Origin: Cryptomeria japonica
Lineage: Eukaryota > Streptophyta > Pinopsida > Cupressales > Cupressaceae
Length of the DNA stretch: 64,000 bases
Assembly (NCBI RefSeq): GCF_030272615.1
Contig: NC_081410.1
Span: 288,425,957 to 288,489,956 of the forward strand
Reading direction: 5' to 3'
The notes under the pieces are model-generated. The model made no database searches. It was not told the origin of the DNA and worked only from the letters and a program-made list of their open reading frames with translations. The position numbers were made by a program, and so were the translations under genes. Below, in pieces: positions 47,394 through 59,300 of this stretch; position 1 is the first letter of the stretch, and every line of letters begins with the position of its first letter.

Positions 47394-50300
47394 GGAGAGA
47401 GAAAAAAATTGCATGGTCGTACGATAGCGACCGTACGGTCAAAAAAAAGAAAAAGAAAAAAAAGGAGAAAAAAGGCCACCGTACGGTGGGGAAGAGAAAG
47501 TGGCCACCGTACGGTGGGCCCACCGAAGGTGGCATCACCGTACGATGGAACCACCGAAGGTGGCATCACCGTACGATGGAACCACCGTGCGGTGAAACCA
47601 CCGACGGTGGAACCACCGTGCGGTGGAACCACCGACGGTGGAACCACCATGCGGTGGAATCACCGACGGTGACACCATCGTGCGGTGGGAGCCACCGAAG
47701 GCCGTGCAAAACGGATAAAACGCCGCACGAAGACACCGCCGCGCAAGGATAAAACGCCGCGCAAGGGAAAAAAAGGAACGCCGCACACCGAGGATAGGAG
47801 GAAGCCACCACGCCGCACGAGGAAGTCACCACGCCGCACGAAGAAGCCGCACACTGCACAGCACCGGACACCGCGGGGCGCGAAGGAAAAGGCACCGCAG
47901 GGCGCGAAGGAAAAGGCAGTATCAATTGAGTAGCAGTTGGTGGAAGCTGAGATTGAAGAACGTGTTTTGCAGACAAGTTTGGGTTAGGCACAGGAGGACT
48001 GTGATGGCAAAGGAAGCAATATTGGTGAAATCCGCACTTGAGCATCGGATGGTAGCAGAAAAGGGTTTTCAGGCGAGGATGCAGCAAGTGTATAAGATCC
48101 GGGCCCGACTGGCGTCAGTAGTTCCTGTCGTTCATCTCTATTTTGTATTAAGTCGTCGGAGTCGACTTCTTTTCTTGGGGGGGATGATGTTGACGGGAAT
48201 AATCATTATGTTATGTTGTTATATTATGTTTATGTTGTCGTCGGTAATAATGAGTTACGGCGGTCAGTTAGTTGGCCGACGGGTAGGTAGTTGGAGTCGC
48301 GACGGTTGTGTCGCACCCCTTCGGGTATTATATATTGTGTACCTTTTCTTCGAAGTATCATCATGTTAGTCATGTCAGATGTAATGTTATAAGCACTTAT
48401 TGTACATGGACTGTGGAATTAATACGGAGGCTGGTTATTTAATATATTTCCGTTATGTTCTGTGCATTTACTTTCTGCATTTAACCGTTTACCCGAGAGG
48501 GCAAACACCTTTTACTCCAATTCCTCAACTCTTTTAGCCTTTAACAAGCTGCAAACACTTAGAAATTTTAGAAACCCTTGAAAACTCAATCTGATTTGAA
48601 GGTTTGGGAGTGAAATTCGTCTTTGATTAATCTGAAAATAAACAACTTAGTTCCAAAATCTGTGAAATAAATGTTGAAATCAGATTCAAATCCTGGAAAA
48701 TATGTGAAAATCAGACCAAGTCCCTGAAAACTCCATCCAAAATTTGAAAACCAGATCGAAAACTCAATAAATCTGCCTTGAATACCCCTGTCACCTTCAG
48801 AATCTCAGAAAATTTTGAATCTGCACTTGTAATGTCTTTGAAATGCTCTTGAAAACCTTCGAAATCCTCTTGAAATCTGTACAAAAACTCTCAAAACTTG
48901 TCCTCCTTTTGTGTCTTGCTCTTCCAAGTTCAAACTTTCACAATGAATGAAATGAATGAACAATTCATTAAGTACAAACTCACAAAGAGTTCAATTTGTT
49001 CATTTAGAAACACCAAAGTTCAAAAAGTCGGACTTGCCACGGACTCGACAAACCAAAAATTTGGACTCGGACTCGGACTCGTGAAAGACTCGGCAAGGAC
49101 TCGGCAAAAAAAAAACCGTAGTTTTACAAAAAAACATAAAGAAATTAATGCATTTAGAGAACATAAGAGTCATAATTGAAACATTACACATGTCATATGA
49201 TCAACAAACGCGCAATATTTTGAAATTTCATCATTCATACTCATAGCTTCAAACTTTCAACTCTAAAATGTATAATACCAAGATTTCTTCAATGCTAATT
49301 ATGTTGTTATATGGAGCCTAATCAGATTTGGAGGTTAAATTTTCCCTACTTCCATTAGTGCAGTTTCCCCCTATGTTTTTTGACGGGGGTTTGGGGCCAG
49401 CGCCCCCAAGTTGGGGTCAAGGGGCAGCACCCCTTGCGCTCTCCCTGTCGCGATACAGGGCGGGGTCGAGGGGCAGCGCCCCGCGAGGCCAAAAATACTT
49501 TTATTATTTTATAAAGGTGTCAGGTGTTATTTTTCTATTGGCCCACATCCAATTAGGGTTACCCCTTAACCCCAAAAAAGTCAAAAAGGGGGGGAGTTAC
49601 GCCAAATGAAGGCAAAAAAACGAAAAAAAACTCGATTTTAAAGCTTGCCTGATGGTTTTTCTGGGTCGCGCGAGTCCATCTGAAAGACTCGCAAGTCCGT
49701 GCAAAAGACTCGCGCGAGTCCTTGCAAAAGAGTCGCGAGTCTTTCAAATGGACTCACCAGGACTCGCCTCGCGAGTCCTTGGCGAGTCGACTCATGGCTC
49801 CCACGGACTCGCGATTCCGTGGCGAGTCAGTTGACTCGTGGCTCCCATGGACTCGCGATTCCGTGGCGAGTCCACGAGTTTTTAAACTATGAGAAACACG
49901 ATTCATCCTTCCCAAATCGAACTAGATTTGTTTCTATTTTTCTTCCATTCATCGAACCTAGACATGTTTTGTTTCTTTGTTGAGTTTAGTCTCTTTAGAA
50001 AGTTTCTATTTTGAGATTGAGTTCATGAAACGAACTCTATCCTTATTTCTCCTTCCAAATTCGAAACTTTCTAAAAACTTTTCTTTCCCTTAGTTCGAAC
50101 TTAGGCAGATTTTCTTGACAGCAAGGCAGAGTTTGTCAATCTTTTCCATATAGCTGGCGGACTTTGTGAGGATCATTCTCATCTTGCCTCACATATTTCC
50201 TTCATGAGGGTGGAATTGATGAAAAGATTTCCAAAGGTTGGCGAGATTAACGAGTTTCTTTCCTTGGCATAGTTGAGAGAATAGTTTTCTTTCCTTGCTG

Positions 50301-53300
50301 CCAACCAAACTATTTCCCAGCCAAGGCGGACTTTGTCATAGAGTTTCCTTATTCTTTTCCAGCTTGGGCGGACTTCATGAAATGTCTTCCATCTTATCAA
50401 GCAATGAGGGCGGACTTGGAAGAACCTCTTCTCCATCTACATGGCAGACTTTATCAAACCTTTGCACCTCTTACTTGAAATATATTTCTCATGTGGGCGG
50501 ACTTCATGGAACTTGTGCACCATAGGAAAGCAGACTTCATCACACTTGTGCACCTCATACATGGCGGGGTTCATCAAAGTTGTGCACCATGAGCAGGCGG
50601 TCTTGGAAGAAGGTATGCACCATGTTCAATCTCCTTCAAGGTGGACTTCAATAACTTCATTCCCCTATACATCCTAAGGCGGACTTAGTGAAATTCACTT
50701 CCCAAGTGTGGGCGGACTTCCTTTACACTTTGCACCTCTTTGCTTATTGTCTCCTTATCCCTCGGGTGGACTTGATTAAACTCATGCACCTTCTCCTTGG
50801 CAGGGTTCATCAAACTTGAGCACCATACTCAATCAAGGGCGGACTTTGCTCTTCATATGACTAAGTCAAGGGACTTGGTGAATGTTGGGAACCATACCAT
50901 GAGCGGTTTTCATTAATCTTATGCACCATGAAGGCGGACTTCATGACTTCTTTGCACCAATTCAAGGCGGACTTTGTCAAACCCTTGACCCCATGAACCT
51001 CATTGCTGGGCAGACTTGGAGAGAGATGATCTCCATGGAAGCCAGATTCAAAATCTTCATCAGTTATGCATTTCAACTTGGATTTTCTTGAAATTTTAAT
51101 TCATACTCCATTTATCCTTCGAATTCCTCTGGATCCCTAAAATTTAGGGACCTGACTTTTTCAATCAAAACTTGTTTGAAGGAATTTGTCGATCATTTTC
51201 AGTGTAACTTGGAGCCAACAGTGCAAACCCTAGATCCCCTTTCCAAAAATAGAAAAAGTAAGCATCCCTAAAAAATAGGAATTTTTGTTCTAAAAATAGC
51301 CACTTCGAGGATCGTGCTTAAAGTGCCAAAAACGAAACTTCCTAAAAAAATAGGAAAAAGCAAAAAAACAAAACTTTCCAAAAATAGAAAGTTGTCCAAA
51401 TTGACCCAAATCAATTGCAATCTTCGTCCTTCGGACTTTCTAGGCACCTTGATTGTGTCTAGACTCTGTTCTGAACATGGTTTGCAGTTTGCACAGATTG
51501 ACTTATGTCTTTCAAAACTCAGACCTTTCAAAATTGACAAAATTGGTGCCGAGAAGGGTTGCGAGACTCTAACAAAAACCCTAAAAAGCAAAAAAACAGG
51601 GGGTCCCCATTTGCAATGGGGCGACGTGTGAAAAAGGTCACACCAAGACTATTTCCTAGTTGTGGTTGACCTATGGTGGAAATAGACCTCCAGATAAAGG
51701 GCTGGTTCCCTCTGGATATCACCTAAACTATTTGCTTTGTCAGAAAAAAGGATAGAGAAGAATGCATGTGAAATTAAACTACAGCTACTTGAGGTGATGC
51801 ACTGGAATACCTTAAAATGATTACAATAGGATCAATTCATACTTTCTTGCTCACAACCTATTCAAACTTAAAGGACCATAAATGTTTCATATGAAGGCTA
51901 CCTATTTCAGATTTGCATAGATGACAATAACAAAATCTGGAATAGATTCTTGCACATCATACAACCTGGTCAACTTATAAGAAAACTAGCTTGACACATA
52001 ATAGAGGTGCATGGAATTAAAGGATATGTAAGAAATCGCAATAAATTTCATATGAACACACAATAATATGAATCTAACACAGAAAAATTGGAAGGAACAG
52101 CAACAAGTATTTTATTGATCTTTGAAGAATCTCATTACAAAATGGAAACAACTCTAGAATCTTTACAAAAATGCATTAATAGGTTTTGCACCTGATCACA
52201 TTCCAGAAAAATCAGAGAGGAGCCCTTTCTCCAGCTGAGAAAAAACATATATCAAGAGAAAATCAGAGTTGCTATGGCTGCTTGCCTGCTGTCCCTGCCT
52301 AGCTGGAAGGAGAACTCCTGCTGATCTGAGTGCTAACTACTGAAAGCATGCTGATCTGTCTTCTAGAAATGTTGTTGAACTGTTGATTAGTCCCATGAAA
52401 GTAGGATCTGACCTTTTGGGGTCGAACATGAGAGAAAACCCCATGAAAAGAGGGTGAAAACTGAAAGAAAGAAGCTTATTTTGGCTTCAAAAATCACCTT
52501 TACTGGTGTGTAATACATCTAGATCTCCAAATTAGGTGTAGAACTGTCTATCAGGTCTTAAAATCCTCCTAGCAGTGTGGATCTTGTTCATGAACGACCC
52601 TTGCTTGAAAGGGGGTTATAACTGAAGCCATTCAGTTTATCATGCTCTTAAAGCAACTCTTAACTCCTACATCTATCATGTGAGCTCTTTAGCACTGCTG
52701 CAGACTCTTCAAAACTCCACCTTTCAAGCCTTTAGCTGATACATCTAATATCTTCTCCTTGAAAGGTGGCTTGAAATGATGAAACTGAAAGCTAGGTGTA
52801 TTAACTCTATGTTCTCCACTTATCTGGATGTCATCTTCTGAAAATTTCATTAAGACAGTTATCAAGAATCCAAGATCTTAATTTCTAAGATTACTGTCAT
52901 CATTCATGCCTTTGATTGATCAGTCACAATGTTCTTAATATCTAAACTGCCTCAAACCTTCTTGATGGTTCTGTTTCACTGAAGATCATTGTCTGGCTTA
53001 TGTTGACTGAGACTTTTACATCTCTGTTCTGTGGTGAATATCTGCACATAGTATTACTCTGACTGCAATGATTGTATCTTATTTGGTCTGCACTACTGTA
53101 TACCTTTAATCTCTTTTGACAGTGAATAGGAAATACTGCAACATTTACTGTTAACTCTGTGCTTTAGTCTGACTGCTCCAATATGCATGAATCAAGCTAG
53201 GTGTTTCTTTTTGTCATACACCCTCTTGAAAGTATTGTTCTCAGATTTTGATGCATTCAAGACTTTATGCTGCACTATACCCATGTCTGGACTGCCATTG

Positions 53301-56300
53301 TTCTTTAAGACTGCTAAATTCTCTTTTGGATAGGGACATCACTATCTCTCCTTTATTTCTTTGTTTGTCACGAGGGTAACATACATGTAACTGCTTGTCA
53401 AAATGAATGGCCTAAGCAATGACTGTCTCTTACATGGCTGCTACTGTGATGTCTTTTGACAGTGATTCTTGTGTTCTTACTGGTCTGCATAAGCTGCTCT
53501 AGGTGTTTAAGACAAACCCTAGCTCATCATGGCATTCATTCACATGTACTCTGTACTTTCTAAGCCCTTTTCATCAAAAGACTGCTCTAACCTTATGACT
53601 GTTATGAGTGTATAGAACATTGTCTTTATAGTCAATAAACCTCTTTATATTGGCATGGGATACCAACTTTTGTCCTTATCTGTGCTCTTTACTCATTATC
53701 TTTCACTCTTGTTTGTGCAAGATTTGGGCCTTTGGTCTATGTGAATCTCACGTCTATTTGATGCTCAAATTAAAGAAAATATCAGACATTGACTGTTATA
53801 TAAGGTGTGTAGTTGTACAATGAAATTTATGCCAATACAGCATCCTTGACTGTTCAAACACCATTAAGGCACTGTATTATGTCAACATTTCCGTGTGATT
53901 TGACGTTCTGAGCTTTGACCAGTATCGAGTATACTGTCCTCAAAGTCTTTTCTGATGGTCTGAGACTTCTTTGTGCTGCTGTGGATATCAGGAGAATCCC
54001 CATAACCACTGTATCTTGATCATACCATTTATTGTTTTGTGTTCTTGCTATCATTGTTATAGACCATTCATCTTCATTGTCATGCATTATGCTAACCTCT
54101 TTGGAACTGTCTTTAATCACTGTTCCATACCTTTGGCTATGATCTCTAACTCTTATGACAGTGAAAACTATGACTGTTCCTTATGTTGTGATAGGTTCTT
54201 GGCATAATAGAAGACCTTGTAAGTGTCTTGTTTTGTCCATTGGTGAGATAGTCTTACCTTTAGGACTTAATACTTGTTGCTCTAATGGATGCCATCTCAC
54301 CTTATGCTCTGAATAAACATTGATCACTGTTTTGATTGTGCATTCGCTGACCCTAGGGCTTCAAGATTTGAGAAATTTGATGATACTTGATAGATTTATA
54401 AAAGCTGATACCTCTGTGACTGTATATTAGTTACTATTCACTGTCTCATAGCTTGTTTGCAATCAACTCAGGTTTGACTACTATTATTCTGGTTTTGCTC
54501 TGATAGGAATGACATTTTGCATGTTGTTCTGTTTTTGATAATGCCCTATTGTCCTTTTGACAGTGAATAGAAAGTTAAAACCACTGTTCTCTTTGATGAA
54601 CGCCTGTGATCATTAAGTGATTGTTCTTGTAGCTTTATTTTGATCTTCAAGTCTTTAATACTTTTCACAGATCTTGTGTATTATATAAAGCTCTTTTGCC
54701 TTTCAATATCCTTTTTGATGGCTGCGAATTTGGTTTCTCTGTTCTTTTGACATTTTTTGATGGAATGAAAATCCCTCATTTGAATACTGTGCTCTTGAAG
54801 ACTGATCCTTATTTACCGTAAACACTACATTCTTCACAGGGATTCAATCATGATGCTCTTGTCATGAATGGAGGCTGCTCTTTATCACTGCCATTACAAA
54901 TTTTGCCTGGCTGTAGATTTTCATGACCGGGACACTCATTTTATCATGAAGACTGTGTTTGCCACATACGGGTAAACGATTAAATGCAGAAAGTAAATGC
55001 ACAGAACATAATGGAAATATATTAAATAACCAGTCTCTGTATTAATTCAACAGTCCATGTACATAAAGTGCTTATAACATTAAACCCATATACAACTATC
55101 ATGATGATACTAAGAAGGAACGGTATGCAATATATAATACCCGAAGGGGTGCGACCAACCGTCGCGTCCAACTGCCCTTTGGGACGACTAACTAACTGAC
55201 TGCCATAACTCATTATTACCAACGACAACATAAACATAATATGACAACATAACATAATGATTATTACCGACGACAACATAAACATAATATGACAACATAA
55301 CATAATGATTATTCCCGGCAACATCATCCCCCCCAAGAAAAGAAGTCGTCTCCGGATGACTTAATACAAAATAGAGATGACATTAAACAAAACCAAGGTA
55401 GAGAACTGCAGGAACTGCGAACGCTAGTCGAGTGTGGAACTCATACGCCTGCTGCTTCCTCGCCTGAAAACCCTTTCCTGCTACCATCTGATGCTCAAGT
55501 GCGGATGTCACCATTATTGCTTCCGTAAGGAATTCTTTTTTCTTCCTTACATCACAGTCCTCCTTTACCTAAACCAAACTTGTCTGCAAAACACGCTTTC
55601 AGTCTCAGCCTCCAACTGCTACTCAAATGATACTGTTTCCCTAGCTGATTTGTCCTCAATAGCCACCCTGCTCTCTCGGCATCCAACTCTTGGGTATGTT
55701 GAGCTAAGTCTCACACTACTACTGCTTCCAACCTGGTGGTCAGCTCCTCCCGAGCCCTCTGTGCATCCCACCAAGGCAACCTCACGTCCAGCCGAGACAT
55801 ACTCCGAGTTCCTCAAGCGTACCATTCATGCCTGGAAGTGGCCACAACCTTCTGGCACAAAGGCTAGGAGACGCCTCAAATCCTCCATCAGACTCCCCAA
55901 AGGCTCATAACTGAACTGAATAACTCTCTGGTGTTGTACGACTTCGCGTTCTTGCAATGCCTTCCCTCAAACTCCATTTGTTCGCAACCTCCAAATTTGT
56001 CTCCCTCTATGGCTTATGGCTTCCCCGCCAATGCTTAGCTTCAGGCTTCTTTCTCACAGTACGGAACAACCCAAACACTTATCGTGACTTCTCGGATGAC
56101 CTTCGCCCAACTCCAAGAAGTGTATTGTAGCTCAAAAATAAACTAGGGTTCTGGGGCAGCGCCCCCGCCGCCAGCACCAATTTACAACCCTCAGAATCAT
56201 ACGAAAGTCCATGGCGCACATCATTTCTGTGATATTTTAAGATGCCAAAACCCTTCTTCTCCACTCTAATATTTTCAGCTTCCTGGCTCGAGATGTCATC

Positions 56301-59300
56301 GAATGATTTTTCAATCTGGTCGTCGTTTTTTTTTTTTTTTTTTCCGCTGTAATGTCCCTGATGGCACCCCGACCATACAACCTCCCTGTATGGTCAACAA
56401 CAACACTGACACCTCCAATTGTACGACCACCTTCCCATGCGGTCAACACCCTCCTTACCGTACGGTCACCCCTCCATCGTACGGATCACACCGTATGAAC
56501 ACCATGACCAACCGTCCACACTGTACAGTCCTCCTGCACGCCCAACGCAGTTCAACCATACGGGGGTCCACTGTATGGTGGTTCCACCGCACGTGGTCCA
56601 ACGTACGGTGGTTCCACCGCACGATAGTCTTCACCGTACGGTGGTCTCATCGCACGGTAGTCTCACCGTACGGTGGTTCCACCGCATAGTGGTCTCACCG
56701 TACAGTGGTCCCACCACCACTTTCAAGATTTTTTTTTTTTTCTTCTTCTTAAATCCCTAATCTAGTCTTCGGCTCGGGTCTCGTGCCTCTGGGATTGCCC
56801 TTTCTCGGTTTGCCTCACCCGAGAGTCTCCCGCTTTGGTCCTGTGTCGGTCGAGTCATCTGCCCGGCCTCTCAGGTCCCCTTCCATCCTCTCGGGTCCCC
56901 CTCCGGACTCTTGGGTGTCCTTCCAGCCTCTCGGGTCCCTTGCGCGCTTCTCGTGGTAGGGTTTCAATTTGGACCCGTTGATGGCAAGTCTATTTTCAAT
57001 GGCCTTCCCGTACATAAGAAGAAGAAGAATAATAAAGATTTTGAAGGCTGCGACCTTCCACATAGGGTTCCAATCGTTGCCGACACGAATGATCTTGGGA
57101 TTATCTACGTCACCGAGGTTTGGGGCATCTCCCTTCCAATATTCTCTGTATTCCGACAGGTACACCTCCTCTGTTGCTTGCTCGGGTTCCTCTACTTTGA
57201 GCCTGTAGCTCTGGAACATTTCGTAATCCTCCATCTGCCAGTGGAAGAGCGCATTCAATGACCCCGTCTCATCCTCAGAGCACTCTCCTAGTTTGAGAAT
57301 ACCTTCGTCGTTGGGCTCCCTGCAGCCCCGTCCTTCGTTCCTCAGGTCGCCTTCTCCTTCACCCTCCGATTCCAAAGATGATGCCAGTTCCTCACTAACC
57401 AACTGTGTCCCGAGGTCTATGATAAACTTCCTTCCTCCATTCTCCATAGATAGAGTGTTCTTCTTGTAGTTGTGGGTGGCCTTGGTTGCCACCAGCCACC
57501 CTCTCCCTAAGATCGCATCATACCCTTTTTTCTTTAGTGGGATTACCACGAAGTCCAGTATGAAGGGTTGCGTCGCGATGGTAACTTGTTGGCCCGTTAG
57601 TGTCCCGATGGGTTTGATTCCATGCTGATCTGCTCCCAACAGATTGAATGTAGATGGCCACAGTGTCGGCTTCCCCAGCTTCTACTAGGTTTCTTCTGGA
57701 AGAACATTCACTCCTGATCCACCGTTGATGATGGTATCAGTTAGAATGGTGCCAAGGATACCCATCACCACAATGGCCAGTTTCCTTCCAGTGTTAACTG
57801 CTAGCAGCATGGGGTCTATTGCAGACCCCCCAGAAACATCTGTGCGGTGGTTGGTATTGGTGCGTGGTTGGGAGAGGTTATTTAGCAACGCCGTTCGTAA
57901 TTGAGGCATCATCTGGAGGAGGTCGTGTACCTTCACAGGCACCTCCAGTTTTAAAATTTGATTTAGTATAGCCTCCTCCGCGTCCGGTCTACTGGAAGTA
58001 CCCGTCGTACTCTTCGCCTTCGCCCTTTCTCGTATCTCTTTCTCAATTTCTTCCCGTGCTTCCTGTACCCTTCGCTTCTTCGTCTCCGGGTCTAGGCACA
58101 TTGCGTGTCTGGCTTGGGCACGGGTTACGACCAGTACTTCCTCTTCTTTGGTTTCCTCGATATTGAGCAAGTTGATGCCGAACTTCGGGCAGGTGGCGTC
58201 TTCGTGGTCTCTCGGTCCGCACCATTTGCACAAATATTGTGTGGCCTCTCCCTTCTGGCAGTCTCGAGCGAAGTGCCCCCACTGGTTGCACGCTCTGCAT
58301 TGTACCATCGGTCGGCCTTTGGAGTCGTATTGGATCCGGCTCCTTGTATTGTTATTGTTGTTTCATCCTCCCCACCGGTTATCTCGGTAGCCTCCCGATG
58401 TTGCATTGTTGTTCGCCTGGGAGCTGCCGGTACCGCCCGATGTAGTTGGTTGTTCCTGCGTAAGCAATACTCGTTGGTTTCATGTTTTCATGTTGTAGGG
58501 GCATTCCCTGGTGGGATGCCCCATCAACTGGCATATATCACAATAGGCCTTCTTTTGGCAGGAGCCTTTCGTGTGGCCGTCCGTCATACATTCCATGCAC
58601 CAAAGCTCCCCTTCGTCGGTCTTACTTGGACCTCCCTTCATAACCTTCAGCTCTTTCATCATCCTCAGCATGTCCTTCTGCAGGGCTTGCACCTTTTTGC
58701 CAGACTCGCCATCGCTGCTGCTTCCCTCGAAAGATTCATCATCCTCGGACGAGCTATCCTTCTTCTTTTTCTTCTTGGATGTCTTGGTTTCGCTCTCGAG
58801 ATCCATCGCTCTATTATATGCATCTTCGTACGAGGTTGGTGGAACAATTTTCATCTTCTTCCGGATGGAGTGTTTCAGTCCCTCCACGAACCATCTCCTT
58901 TTCAACCCATCCGCTGGTTGACTCTCCATTTTCCCCAACAGTTCCTTGAGCTGCCGACTATAGGCTCGGACAGTCTTGTTCTTGTTCTGCTTTGTGCCAT
59001 AGATTTCGGATACTATTTCATTGTTGTCTTTGAGGAGACGAAACTCTATCCCGAACTCCTTCTTTAGGTTGGGCCATGTGTCAACTTTGGCCTTATCCGC
59101 ATCGGAGTACCAGTCGATGGCCACTCCCCTTAAGGTTGCTGGAAATTGTGTTACCCACTCGTCCTGGTTGGTAACATTGTTTGCTGACCATATGGTTTCG
59201 CAAGTGCGACAATGGCGGATAGGATCTTCCTTCCCGTCGCCGTTGAACTTCGGCAGCTTCTGCTTACTTGCCATCCCACCGCTGGGTCTCGCTCCTCTGG

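Larger units (their letters stand above)
43371..48507 (+). mobile_element. Complete gag-protease-only LTR retrotransposon, copy 1
   Basis: Two 320-bp LTRs (43371-43690 and 48188-48507) flank a 4.5-kb interior, and a 5-bp target duplication CCTTT stands at 43366-43370 and 48508-48512. The LTRs differ at only three sites, all transitions, so the insertion is young. The interior holds a tRNA-Asp-type primer site, one broken gag-protease ORF, a palindromic repeat array and a polypurine tract. There is no RT, RNase H or integrase; only a short piece resembling the integrase end survives. This matches the class called TR-GAG (terminal-repeat retrotransposons with GAG), which rely on enzymes from other elements. 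Confidence 0.9.

Noticed and set aside
47237-47752. ORFs over the palindrome array on both strands
   Set aside because: Repetitive translations of a palindromic array; open because the unit has few stops.
58105-59067. 320-codon + strand ORF
   Set aside because: Shadow of the gag ORF of copy 2, which has clear CCHC knuckles on the minus strand.
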